From Kingdonia uniflora (taxonomy: Eukaryota; Streptophyta; Magnoliopsida; Ranunculales; Circaeasteraceae), in the NCBI GenBank assembly GCA_014058105.1, contig JACGCM010000669.1, positions 2,480,001 through 2,544,000 of the forward strand: 64,000 nt of DNA, in the 5' to 3' direction. Position numbers and translations under genes: made by a program. This document shows, one piece after another, positions 21,101 through 30,057 of the stretch (position 1 is the first letter of the stretch; each line of letters begins with the position of its first letter). Under the pieces are notes generated by a model, which was not told where the DNA came from, made no database searches, and was given only the letters and a program-made list of their open reading frames with translations.

Positions 21101-23095
21101 TCCCCCCAAAACGACGAATATATATTTTCCCATTACATCATACGGCACCACCATCTATAATAAAGTCATCCACAAAACGGGGTTTATCTTTAGGTATCAA
21201 ATATAGCATAGTCCACTCGGTGTCCCCAGGACGCCAAAAGATAGCTAATTTACTCTCGATGAGCAGTTAGGCTTAGATGGGGGGGAGATGTTACAATTCC
21301 ATGACACCAATCAAAGTCGAAGGGTAGGAGAAAAACTTTACTCAACAAAAGTTTGATTGATAAGAGAACACTTGTTTTCTGTATAAAATTCTCTCATTAA
21401 CATCCAACCATGAGATGAAGTGTAACCAAAATATCCCGCAATTCAGGTACGCTTCTGGTAGAGTAACTTCCATTTGACAGATTGAAGAAAATGTGATTAC
21501 ACAAATCCCTCGCTTTGTGTGGGAAGACGAGTGACGGCGAAGAAGAAATACATGGAATTGAACCCCTTGACCTCTCCATAACCTCAATGGGAGCATCTTT
21601 TTCATGGGGTATCATGATTTCCACCCTTTTGTTTTGGGTTAATATTACAATATACAGCAATTATGGAGAATTTGAAGAACTGAGTAATACATCTAATCAA
21701 CAAGATTGAGGCAAGTTTCCACTAAACAAATAAAGAAAATATAAATCATTTTGAGAACTTACTAGTCAGTGAGGCTCGATCTCTTCTTCTGGCATTCTAA
21801 AATCCGATTGAACTCCAAGTTAGCATCTTTCTTAGTAAATTCAACTCTAATTTGATGGGAGATACATACTTTAAATAGGACGGATATGTTGTTAGAGAAA
21901 ACTGTTTCGGTTAAGCGTCATGCTGGTCTCATTAACTTAAGTTATAAAACAGAGGCATACAGGAAGTAATGCTTTGCCTCAAATACACATGGTTAGAGCA
22001 TCTCCCACATTGCCTCTTAAATTTACAAGTCTAAGGCTCATTGTGTACTTAATAGGTGGAAGAATTGTACTCATTAGACATGGACTCTCTGAACAATCTT
22101 CGGTCAGTCACCTACTCAAATCCTTTTTCTCCAAATTGTGTTGTACATATAGATCTGCATCCGTGTTTTATAATTTGTTCATGCAGGCCAGTGTATGGAT
22201 TGATTTTCCTTTTCAAATGGCGTCCAGGGGAGAAAGATGACAAGCCTGTGATTAAAGATCCCACTCCGGACTTATTTTTTGCAAGCCAGGTTGGTGATAT
22301 TTAGTCTATAGCCTCGAGCATAAAATTTAAAAAGTTTGGTACTTAACTCCACTGATATCTTCATAGGTCATTAACAACGCTTGTGCTACCCAAGCAATCC
22401 TCTCTATACTTATGAACTGTCCAGATGTTGACATTGGGCCAGAGTTGTCAGTATTGAAAGAATTCACTATGAACTTTCCTCCCGAACTTAAAGGCTTGGC
22501 TATTAACAATAGTGATGCTATACGTACAGCCCACAACAGCTTTACAAGACCTGAGCCCTTTGTGCCAGAGGAAGAGAAGGTTGCAAGTAAGGATAACGAT
22601 GTGTACCACTTTATAAGTTATTTACCTGTTAATGGGGTTTTGTATGAACTTGATGGATTGAAGGAGGGACCCATTAGCCTTGGGCCCTGCCATGGTGGGC
22701 AGGGTGACCTGGATTGGTTGCAGATGGCGCAACCTGTTATCCAGGAGCGCATCGAAAGGTACTCCAAAAATGAGATTAGGTTCAATCTCATGGCAATTAT
22801 AAAGAACAGGATGGAGATGTATACCAGTGAACTTAAGGAACTTCAAAGAAGAAGGGAAGGGGTCTTACAACAGTTGACTGCAACAAAGGCAGAGAAGCAG
22901 GTAGACAGTAGCATCATTGAAGCACTGAACAAATCACTCTTAGAAATAAATAATGGAATTGCAGGCACTACTGACAATATATTAACAGAGGAGGAGAAAT
23001 TCAAGAAGTGGAGAACAGAAAATATTCGTAGAAAGCACAACTATATCCCCTTTCTGTTCAATTTCCTGAAGATTCTGGCGGACAAAAGCAGTTAA
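9102..23095 (+). CDS. UCHL5: UCH37/UCHL5-type ubiquitin C-terminal hydrolase, five coding exons
   Basis: Joining 9102-9132, 12649-12695, 22056-22102, 22187-22289 and 22367-23095 gives a continuous 318-residue protein beginning [11 protein letters not shown]. It is a cysteine deubiquitinase of the UCH (peptidase C12) family, with the extended C terminus of the proteasome-associated UCH37/UCHL5 group. The active site is intact by motif: Gln76 and Cys82 in [11 protein letters not shown], His157 in [10 protein letters not shown], Asp172 in [11 protein letters not shown]. The coiled UCHL5-like domain follows ([12 protein letters not shown] to [19 protein letters not shown]). All four introns have GT-AG ends. 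Intron 1 (3516 bp) and intron 2 (9360 bp) are swollen by transposons. The last residues (after ILADK) are lost by a 1-base shift in an A-run, removing the helix that in relatives binds Rpn13. Whether it is expressed is unknown, but the catalytic domain is uninterrupted. Confidence 0.88.
10743..11300. repeat. Two-copy tandem duplication, period about 295 bp
   Basis: The segment beginning TTTGGAGATACAATACA at 10743 recurs as TTGGGAGGTACAATGCA at 11037. Shared blocks follow in the same order, including GAGGTGAGAAGTGTGAAGT, AGAAAAGAATAA, ATGCAGA/CTGCAGAAGG and GTGTTTGCAAGAGAAAAGTGG. The copies have diverged with small indels. It lies within UCH intron 1. Overlapping minus-strand ORFs in both copies are probably non-coding shadows. 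Confidence 0.6.
11435..11830. mobile_element. Possible small inverted-repeat element (MITE)
   Basis: The left border ATGGTTCAAAGC and the inverted right border ATAGTTCAAAAA are similar. The interior has the GGACCGATCC, GATCCTACTTG and GGGATCA-type words seen in some plant MITEs. No clean target duplication was found, so boundaries are approximate. Confidence 0.3.
12649..12695 (+). CDS. UCHL5: UCH exon 2
   Basis: Encodes (G)[15 protein letters not shown], matching the canonical second segment of the UCH domain. Acceptor TTGTAG at 12643-12648, donor GTGATC at 12696. Codon phase joins exactly with exon 1 (31 nt) and exon 3. Confidence 0.85.
13429..13735. repeat. 105-bp direct repeat pair
   Basis: CTGGAGGTTCCATCTCAAAA followed by CCAATTGGCAATGAGAGGAG and GATCTTGTATTATTGAGGTG occurs at 13429 and again, about 95% alike, at 13626. 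A linker of about 90 bp between them includes ACACGCTCCCTCACATGTGG. This wording belongs to a widespread plant dispersed repeat; the precise family was not identified. Confidence 0.55.
13950..15440 (+). pseudogene. LINE ORF2 C-terminal remnant with nested MITE
   Basis: Before 14228 the + strand gives [14 protein letters not shown] and [17 protein letters not shown] in broken frames. After the MITE at 14229-14613 it resumes with [21 protein letters not shown] and [19 protein letters not shown] text. This matches the zinc-binding/post-RT region of plant L1-type LINEs (GGLGI, NKALL, W-x-L-x-x-G-x-F-x-V-x-S-Y-x-x-L, KV-x-FF-x-W). Frameshifts and stops are numerous. The 3' end near 15435 (CAATAAAATTTGAAC) has no long poly(A). 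The LINE sits in the sense orientation of UCH intron 2. Confidence 0.55.
14229..14613. mobile_element. PIF/Harbinger MITE (Tourist-like), 385 bp
   Basis: Terminal inverted repeats GAGCATCTCCAACA and (complement of right end) GAGCATCTTCAACA, flanked by TTA on both sides (14226-14228 and 14614-14616). The 3-bp TWA duplication and the GAGCATC start identify a PIF/Harbinger MITE. No coding capacity. Overlapping ORFs on the minus strand are shadows. It is inserted in the LINE remnant 13950-15440. Confidence 0.85.
15441..16229. other. No gene recognised
   Basis: Contains a 68-codon ORF (15948-16154) without identifiable motif. Otherwise AT-rich sequence. It may be decayed retrotransposon adjoining the LTR-like fragment that follows. 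Confidence 0.35.
16230..16552 (+). repeat. LTR-like promoter fragment
   Basis: Contains TATA-type CTATAAAAGAGG at 16401-16412, then a leader with CAATAAAATATAAATTC and GTTGCTTCCGCCGAGTTC. This order is typical of the U3-R part of plant gypsy LTRs. It is cut at the right by the hAT at 16561. No partner LTR was found, so the assignment is weak. Confidence 0.35.
16561..20585 (-). mobile_element. hAT DNA transposon, 4025 bp
   Basis: Left terminus TAGGGTTGTACACGGTTC and right terminus, inverted, TAGGCTGTACAGAGAAACC. Target duplication CTAAGAAG (16553-16560) and CTAGGAAG (20586-20593) differs at one of 8 positions. Both ends have dense subterminal CGGTTCGGTT/AACCGAACCGG words, as expected for hAT transposase binding. 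The transposase lies on the minus strand (17544-19749) and is broken. The A-rich 16860-17540 part and the repeated AATCAGATAATC/AAATCAG text near 19800-19960 are non-coding. The element sits in UCH intron 2, antisense to the gene. Confidence 0.88.
17544..19749 (-). pseudogene. hAT transposase (Ac-type), frameshifted
   Basis: Starts [10 protein letters not shown] at 19749. A BED zinc finger follows ([12 protein letters not shown], then LRGHLYHRC; about 19470-19620), then, in another frame, the DUF4413/transposase core ([33 protein letters not shown]; 19083-19430). The original frame returns with CDNTSSNN and [15 protein letters not shown] (18679-19005). In the conserved RWNSTY motif Trp is a TAG (18676-18678). 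The C-terminal dimerisation domain ([20 protein letters not shown], about 17820-17890) is well preserved. A further stop replaces a codon after ALICT at about 17788. A last small exon (17544-17596) follows a GT-AG intron. At least one frameshift pair and two stops mean it is inactive. Confidence 0.82.
20775..21660 (-). pseudogene. DUF295 F-box-type protein pseudogene
   Basis: Minus-strand pieces in shifting frames follow the order of plant DUF295/F-box proteins: [27 protein letters not shown] (21400-21640); [13 protein letters not shown]; then [44 protein letters not shown] and [15 protein letters not shown] (20800-21260). The latter matches the DUF295 pattern of a W-x-x-G-D-x-x-W segment, a VVYYKGKFY-type strand and VESLGD-x-x-LFLG. 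Stops occur after GAV and within the C-terminal third, and at least two frameshifts are needed. The N-terminal F-box itself was not recognised. It lies inside UCH intron 2 on the opposite strand. Confidence 0.65.
22056..22102 (+). CDS. UCHL5: UCH exon 3
   Basis: Encodes [15 protein letters not shown] and the first two bases of an Arg codon. Acceptor AATAG, donor GTCAGT at 22103. The exon follows the 9.4-kb intron but keeps exact phase. Confidence 0.85.
22187..22289 (+). CDS. UCHL5: UCH exon 4
   Basis: Encodes (R)[18 protein letters not shown] through DLFFASQ, ending with the oxyanion-hole Gln76. Acceptor ATGCAG, donor GTTGGT. Confidence 0.87.
22367..23095 (+). CDS. UCHL5: UCH exon 5 (catalytic Cys, His, Asp and C-terminal domain)
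   Basis: Begins [15 protein letters not shown] with catalytic Cys82 and carries His157 and Asp172. It runs through the coiled-coil C-terminal domain to a stop at 23093-23095 right after ILADKSS. Restoring one A in the run near 23084 would let the frame read on into [13 protein letters not shown], the tail expected for the family, so the present stop results from a one-base deletion. Confidence 0.88.
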   Translation, partial: VINNACATQAILSILMNCPDVDIGPELSVLKEFTMNFPPELKGLAINNSDAIRTAHNSFTRPEPFVPEEEKVASKDNDVYHFISYLPVNGVLYELDGLKEGPISLGPCHGGQGDLDWLQMAQPVIQERIERYSKNEIRFNLMAIIKNRMEMYTSELKELQRRREGVLQQLTATKAEKQVDSSIIEALNKSLLEINNGIAGTTDNILTEEEKFKKWRTENIRRKHNYIPFLFNFLKILADKSS

Positions 23096-23691
23096 AGTCA
23101 CTAATTGACACGGTGAAACAGAAAACACATGGTCCTAGATCAAGTTAGTTAAAATGGAGTAATGCAAGTAAATTGGGCATGCTTTGGTTCAAGACATTTA
23201 TGTATTTCTAATAGTAGTTGAAGGCCCAAAAGATTACAGATTTTAGATAATTGCGCAGTTTTGTAGTCTTCCTGCTAAATTTAAATGCCCCTCAGATTTT
23301 AAAGTTGCCTCTTGGTTATGAATATGTTGTGCCTTCTGATTGTTCCCTATTGTTCTTATGATGCTATACTAATCTTCTTTCATATCTACAACTGCCAGAT
23401 GAGCTTTAGATTTTCTTTCATAGCCGCATGCCACAACATTCATACCTTAAAGAGCAATCATTTAAAATGTAGCCTTCAAATTGTCATAGGAAAATCTATT
23501 TTCAACATACGTTACAACTGACAACATAAGAAATTAATGAAAATCACAACATAATGTCTGACTTTCAATTACAACTAATCAGAAATATTTTATTAAAGAA
23601 CATTCGCTATGAATTAATACAAAATAAATGAGGCAGAATGGGTTATTAAACTTTAAACAAGACGCCAAACGGTAGTGGACATTACAGGCAG
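23096..23691 (+). other. UCH 3' region, no further gene
   Basis: Contains the shifted remnant of the UCH tail, then AT-rich presumptive 3' UTR. A poly(A)-signal-like AATAAA lies near 23624. A short ORF (23312-23521) shows no motif. LINE sequence begins before 23692. Confidence 0.45.
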
Positions 23692-24112
23692 ATGGGGAAG
23701 GCAGAATTTACAACAGTATATATGGTTTTGACTATTGGAAATGGTAAAAGAAGGGGTCCTACACCTTTTAATATTTTTAATTTTTGGGTTGATGAACCTG
23801 GTTTTATTATGCAGTTAGTTGATGAGTGTTGGGCTGAGAGAGTTATTGAGAACTCTAATTACATATTTTGCATTAAAATGAAGAGAGTTAAAAAGAAACT
23901 TAAAGAGATGCTGCTAGATGTAGAAACATTAAAGAACATGTTGCTGCCAAGATTGTGTTCATTTACATTCAACAACAATTGCAGACAAATCCTTTAGATA
24001 CTCAACTAGCTATTTCAGAGAAACATGCTTTGTATACTTACTCTAAACTGGTTAGATTTGAAGAATCTAAGACTAGGCAAAAGTCTAGAGTGCAGTGGCT
24101 TCAACTTGGGGA
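23692..24112 (+). pseudogene. L1-type LINE ORF2, part upstream of the Harbinger insertion
   Basis: The frame contains RGPTPFNIFNFWVDEPGF, the linker between endonuclease and reverse transcriptase in plant L1 ORF2. In the next frame it has LAISEKHALYTYSKLV, EESKTRQKSRVQWLQLGDKS, the classic EE-x-x-W/RQKSR-x-x-WL-x-LGD motif. The text stops exactly at the Harbinger left end (24116) and continues at 30365 with FFFHRSIESRRARN, so this LINE was split by that insertion. The endonuclease domain upstream was not found (5' truncation, as is common for LINEs). Confidence 0.72.
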
Positions 24113-24410
24113 TAAGAGCAAACGCAGCAGGGTGTGGGTTTTGAGTTGGGTTTGCAAATCCACACTCAAACCCACACTTTGAGTCTCCCAGCAGCGTTTT
24201 TTCGAGTGTGAGTTTGCAAACGTGGCACTACAGTAACTCAACCGAGTGTGAGGAGCTCACACTCGAAAAAGTTGAGTTTGGTGGTGTTTAGATTACCGCG
24301 CGGTAAAAGGAATACCGCCAAACTCAATTATTGGACTCAACACTCCCTGGCTACTTCTTCTTCCCCAAAACCAATTGCAGAGCAGAGTAGAACCTCTACG
24401 CTCTCCTGAA

Positions 24411-25868
24411 ATGGTGAACTCCGGCACTAGTAGTAATAACTCTATACCGTCGACCCCATTCTCCCATAACCCACCTTCAACACCATTTGCTCAACACCCA
24501 TCATCACAATTCACTTCATACCTCTACCAAAACCCATCACAATTTCAACCTCAATTCCAATCACAGGCCCCACCTCCGTTTACCATGTCGCAAGGGGATC
24601 CCAGTTATGGACAATATCAAAGTTCATTTACACTCTTTCAACCGCAACCTCAGCGTTTAGCCCATACTATCAACCCTATCCGCTCACTCAACCTCAAGTT
24701 TTTAACCTCCAAATTACTTTCAGAACTACCTATTCCATGATGAATCTACTCAGCACAGTCAAAGTGACGCAAATGCATCAATACTTGTTGAAGCAGCGGC
24801 GCCCCAGAAAGAAAAAAAAGAAAAGGAAGAAAGAAAAGAGCACCCGCAAAACAAATACAAAGCGTGCAAGTGTCAGAAGATACTGAGTTTTTGGACGAGA
24901 CAGATGATGGTGGAATGCATTGGACGGAAGCAGACTTTACATATCTTGCAAGGGCGTGAGTAACAGCTTTTGTCCAGACTACGGGCCGCATAAAGGGTTT
25001 TACTTTCTATCAAAATATTAATATTGCCTTTAACGGAGACCACGAGTGCCCTACACGACGATCAAGTTGGTCGACCAAATCTCAGTGGTATACCCTTAAT
25101 GCACAATGTGTGGCGTACAAGGGGATAGTTGCTCAAGAACGATTTAGGAATAGCAGCAGGAAAACAAAAGAAGATCGGGTACATTCTGATTTCCTTTAAC
25201 TCAATTTTATTTATTTATCGCGGATATACACGTTATTTATTTGTATTTGGTAATTTTGTGAATTATAGGAAAACGATGCACACAAGATCTATCAAGGCTT
25301 GAATGGCGACAATGATTTCAAACACCGTGAAGCGTATAAGATTTTGGCGCGAGAACCGCGATGGGCTAACCTAAGGGATAATGGGCTGAACTATGCGGGG
25401 AATATAGCAAGAAATGTAGCCAGGAGAACATCGGACAATTCTTCTCCGGGGAACTCGGTCAGATCAAACAATCTATCGGAGGACCCCGACGGCCCACTTA
25501 CCCCTCAATTCGCGGGCCCAAATTCTGACTTAGAGGGTTCGTTGTATGAGGGTAGAAGCAGATCCATCGCCCAAAAACTCTATAGAAAGAACCTTGCAGC
25601 ACAAAAGGCAATGGATGGTGTTGCTGCATCTGGTAGCGGTATCCAAACAATGTTGGATGAACTACGGTTGGAGAAGACACAAGCGAAAGAAGAAGAGCAT
25701 AAGCAATGCAATACTTGAAAGTTAAAATGGATTTTGAGCAAGCAAAGGAAGATCGCAAAATCATGGAGAAAGACCTGAGCACTCTTTCTGGACATTAATT
25801 GCAATACTATCTGCAAAGGCAAGCTGAGGTCATGGAACGTCTGGCCAAGAGGGGTGGACCAGGTACTT
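24411..25868 (+). pseudogene. Harbinger ORF1, Myb/SANT-like protein
   Basis: ATG at 24411 opens a Pro/Gln/Ser-rich N terminus (MVNSGTSSNNSIPSTPF...). After a frameshift comes a trihelix/Myb-like DNA-binding domain: MHWTEADFTYLARA, then GFTFYQNINIAFN, RSSWSTKSQWYTLN (24910-25110). A 90-bp GT-AG intron (25179-25268) separates it from the C-terminal region (DNDFKHREAYKILAREPRW, SIAQKLYRKNLAAQKAM, then a coiled MDFEQAKEDRKIM), a no-apical-meristem-associated C-terminal domain type. In Harbinger elements ORF1 helps import the transposase and binds the ends. A TGA replaces Trp after LARA, and a frameshift near 25705 and a further stop near 25797 disrupt it. Confidence 0.75.
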
Positions 25869-26129
25869 GAAGTGGTGATGAAATGTAATTTAACTTTGCT
25901 GTATATAGAAGTTTTTTATCCAAGAATATAGTTTAATAACCAATAATGTAAACGTTTGAATAATGTACTGTTCAAAATTCTATAGTGTGTTTTCGAAATG
26001 TTTATTTCCGATAATATTGCGTTAAAACAAATACAAGATCAATATTGCGTATCAAAAATATGTTTAATAAACTTGTACGACTAAGAGAAGCATTAAATTA
26101 CATCATAAACACCCAGATATACAAGAAAT

Positions 26130-27260
26130 GGAGTACTAAGTTTGAAGATTTCCCTTCACGGCCCACAAATGCTCGATTAGATCATCATTTAGATCAAAGT
26201 GAAATTCTCGACTTCGAATCCGATTTATTTTTGATATAAAAGATTTTATTGTTCCGCGTTCGCGTACAATATCGAACCGTTCACTTTCGATTGTTGAGGG
26301 CTCGACCGGATTGTAGTTTAAGTATGATGGGAATGCACATCGTTCCTCTTCGACGATCATATTGTGCATTATCACGCCCGCATTCATGACATTGCTCAAA
26401 GCCTGGGGTTCCCACAATTTAACCGAATTTTTTACAACATTGAACCGAGATTGTAAAACCCCAAACGCCCGTTCTACATCTTTTCGGGAACTTTCTTGTT
26501 GTTGAGCAAAGAATTTTTGTTTCGCTGTAACCGGATTGGATATGGTTTGGACAAGTGTTTTCCATTTGGGGTATATGTCATCCGCTAGGTAATACCCCAT
26601 ATCATAAGCTTTTCTGGCAATTGTATAATTGCAAGGCGGGGCAATACCATCGGCCAGGTCTGTGAAAAGATGTGATTGTTACAGGGCATTGATATCATTG
26701 GTAGACCTTGGTAATCCAAAAAAAGTATGCCAAATCCAAAGGTCTTGTGAAGCTACCGCTTCAAGAATCAGTGTCTTATTGGGGTAATGACCAGTAAATT
26801 GACCGTGCCAAGCTTTGGGATAATTTTTCCATATCCAATGCATGCAATCAAGGCTTCCTAACATGCCGAGAAATCCCCGTGACTCTCCAATCGCTTTTAA
26901 CTTTTCGACGTCAGTCGCGTTTGGTGCTCGAAGATATTCTTTGCCAAATATTTGTATAACCGCAACACAAAACCTTTTCACACATAACAAGGTTGTGTTT
27001 TCTCCTATTCGAATATATTCGTCAAAAAGATCTGCCACAACACCGTAGTTTAGGAAACATAGTGCTGCAACTACTTTTTGATACGGTGATAACCCCATAG
27101 TACCACCGTTGTTGGGTTTCTGGACAAAGTAATGACCATGTGTAACGACTGCATCGAATAGACACATAAACATGTCTCTACTCATACGAAAGCGTCGCCG
27201 AAATTCTCATGGCTCATATGTGCAATTCGGCTTGAATTAGTCTCGTATAATGTTGTAATG
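26130..27260 (-). pseudogene. Harbinger DDE transposase
   Basis: Minus-strand reading gives FRRRFRMSRDMFMCLFDAVV, then GLSPYQKVVAALCFLNYG, IGENTTLLCVKRF, and the catalytic core: first Asp in GMLGSLDCMHWIWKN, second in STNDINAL, Glu in RKDVERAFGVLQ. It ends with NAGVIMHNMIVEEER. This is the plant PIF/Harbinger DDE endonuclease (PF04827/PF13359 type). A TAA stands directly after NDINAL (near 26680). The frame then continues through LFTDLADGIAPP-like text to MGYYLADDIYPKWKTLV. A stop and shift also precede EFRRRF, where the upstream part (to about 27480) is Ser-rich. All three catalytic residues are retained but the ORF is split. Confidence 0.83.
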
Positions 27261-27961
27261 CCCTAATTGGTGATCTCGTTTCTTTCTCTTATCCTTACTG
27301 CCCATGACACTCCCGGCGTAACTCGAAGTTGCATCCTGTACTACTATGTTCATTGGAGCTTGGTGCAAAATGCAAATTGCCGCCGCACAATCAAAGATAA
27401 GATCGTCAGAGGAGGACGACGATGATAAACCTGGAGGATCGGGTATGGATGAATCGGATGATGAAGAAGATATTTGAGGTTGTGGAGTTGAGAGAAGGGT
27501 GTAATACCAGATGGTGAATAAGTTTCCAATGGAAGAGAGAAGTGTAAAAGGGAGAAATATAAAAGGGGAAGAATATGTGGGTCTTGAAAAAGACATTTGG
27601 TGGTGAAATAAACACCGCGCGGTGTTCATTTCATTGTCAAATCTCTGTTTCTATTCGACCTCAACTTCACAGTGCCAAATTGTGCGAAATTGTGGAAATT
27701 TATTCGAACAGACAAATAGTCTGTTCGAATAGACATTGAAAAAACTCTACCAAAAACCTAAAAACTTCAATAAATTTCCACATTAAATAGTCATGGCGAA
27801 TGAACATCACACAAACTCTCCCAAAAACCATTCTAGCTAAACTACAACTTGGATTACAAAAAATAAATAATGGGAAACAGAACATAAACACGAGAGAATA
27901 AATACTAATAGTTATAGTTGAGCTTCTACATCGTCTACAAAAACATCAAAAATGCTTATAT

Positions 27962-30057
27962 CTACTTAGAATCATCTCCAATACCCCGCCCTCTGTGGAT
28001 AGTACCGCCTTTCATGGTTTGCGGACCAGATCCATGCTGCCTCGTCCTCGCGCCACCTCAAGGTGGCAGCTGCACCCCCCGTACGTCACGCCTCCTCCTC
28101 GACTGTAGGTCCTGAACGGGACAAAGAAAATTTATAAATATGACATTAAGAAAAAAAAATAAATAAATACATAAATAAATTACTTACATAGGAATATAGT
28201 TGATGATCTATACTGTCAATTTGCCTATGGGCAATAGTAAGCTCATCAGTCAACTTCTGGAGCCTCTGTACATCCGGCACAGACTCTGCAAGGATGAGTC
28301 GCCGCATACCATGAGTCAGGTGCCACAGCTCCTCTACGCCGTAGGTGAAAGACATGGGTGGCGGGTCCCTCAAGTGGGCGATGGGGAGCATCTCACGTCG
28401 CCCTGTCCACTCCATGTGCCACCCCGGGTCTGGCCCCTCTGCCTCACCAGGCAAACTGAAGTCCTGGGATAAGCTATGAACTGACGTTGACGTAACAACT
28501 ACGGGTGTAATACCAGCTTTAAGTGCAGTTGGTTTGAACAGATTTATATTCTCCATCCTCTGGGAATCTGTCAACATGTGGCCTACCTTCGAAGTTTGTT
28601 CAGCTCAGTATGAGGCGTAAGTTTCTCGCTCCTCCCCTACTACAAACTGCCCATAGTCAAGGAACCCGACCTGTCTCATCTCCTATAAAGCTGCTGGACT
28701 AATATGTGGCGACATGCTAAGCGGAGGATCCAAAAGAATACGCGCCTCGCCAGCCAACTGCCTCCAACATCTATCCCCCATGTAATATTCATAGTTTCCA
28801 TTTGGTACTTGAAGTGGCATCCTCTTACGGGATATGAGTTTTACAGTCAGTACGTCATCTATGTCAGACACCGCAGATTCTAACCAAGGTTCCCAGGTGA
28901 TCGTGTCAACAGTGTGGTGATCAATGTGGTATCTGCCTAGAATAAACAGATTGGTTGCCTGGTCATTTGTTTTCCTCTTATTCCCCCTCTCCCATGCTCT
29001 GAGACGTGGATAGGCCGAGAACTTAACATCTTCCTTGACAATAGAGTGATCAACCCCACAATACTTGTAGAACCAATACTGCATTTCGGAACAACATAAA
29101 AAATAATAATAATTTATATTTAAGACGTTTATTGGAAAATATTTGACTTGTAAAAGGAAAAAGTATTAGTGTACCGTAAGAAGTTGGACAAATCTAGTGA
29201 TAGCACCCCCGGTCGTGATTGCGGTATCCAAACCATGGTACAGGGAAGCAAAAATAGTATAACCCCAGTCATATTGGGCAGCCGAGTCCAAATCGGCCAC
29301 GACCGCGAGATATCCAAGCGGGACAAAACCGTAAGTGTCCCATCATGAAGAGGATAAAAGCACGAGCAACACCAAATGTAAAATGTTGATGTTCCCACTC
29401 TTTATATGGCTAGAATCAATGTTGGGGAGCAATTGTCTCGCATTAGATAATACACTCCATGCGTCGTCATACAGCACCTATGTCGGATATCGACCGATCG
29501 ACAATGATGTCAGCATTGTGAAATCTAATGGCGTGACCCCTATCTCTACACACGGGAACAGAAACATGTGCGTGGTCGAACACCAACGCTCTGTAAGCGC
29601 CTGAATTAGTCGATTATATGAATTGCCCAAGCGTATATCCATAAACTGCCTGAATATATTCACCATGGCATCCCTTACAGGTGGAATTGTGGAAATCTCC
29701 TTCCACACTTTGATCACCGTAGTAAATGTGCCGTGCACACGCATCGAATCCTGATTCTGTTTATTGAGGCATTTTTTCAAACACTTAATTTATGGAAATA
29801 ACAAATTCACAATTACACTAAAACTTACCGTGAGTTTCTTTCCCGTGTAATAGATGTGACTGACGTCATCTGGGAGTTGGGTAATACACATCTGCGGGAA
29901 GTTTTCTTGGGTTGGGTTTGGTATAGATTGGGGTTGAACATCTTCAAATTCTACTCGTTTTTTCTTCCTTCCAGACCTCGAGCGAGTTATAGAACGCTTT
30001 GGATCTCTTGTTCCTCTAAACCCAGGCATAGTACTGGGGTGTGGGTCTCCTTCTAGC
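27962..30057 (-). pseudogene. Plant mobile domain (MAIN-like/PMD) gene inside the Harbinger
   Basis: Four minus-strand exons with GT-AG borders. About 30057-29829 is a basic N terminus (PKRSITRSRSGRKKKR). Exon 2 from 29756 contains NRLIQALTERWCSTTHMFLF and GVTPLDFTMLTSLSIG, the signature of the plant mobile domain (PF10536, MAIN/MAIL1 and PP7-long-form relatives). Exon 29078-28188 contains YWFYKYCGVDH, YPRLRAWERGNKRKTND and SVHSLSQDFSLPG. The last exon, 28111-27962, is Arg/Gly-rich. Stops follow IGRYPT, PAAL, TYASY and QLPP, so it is decayed. Position between the transposase and the right terminus indicates it travels with the transposon. PMDs are known from host genes and from MULE and gypsy elements; linkage to PIF/Harbinger is the unusual point. 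Confidence 0.72.

Larger units (their letters stand above)
12696..22055 (+). other. UCH intron 2, 9.4 kb, transposon-filled
   Basis: Bounded by GTGATC and AATAG. In order it contains a duplicated 105-bp repeat (13429-13735), a LINE remnant with a nested MITE (13950-15440), an LTR-like promoter fragment (16230-16552), a complete hAT (16561-20585) and a DUF295 pseudogene on the opposite strand (20775-21660). The stretch 12696-13428 shows nothing recognisable, and neither does 21661-22055. Confidence 0.75.

Noticed and set aside
22412..23095. Treating the 227-codon ORF as a complete gene starting at its own ATG
   Set aside because: The catalytic Cys and Gln lie upstream; exon-phase analysis extends the gene to 9102.
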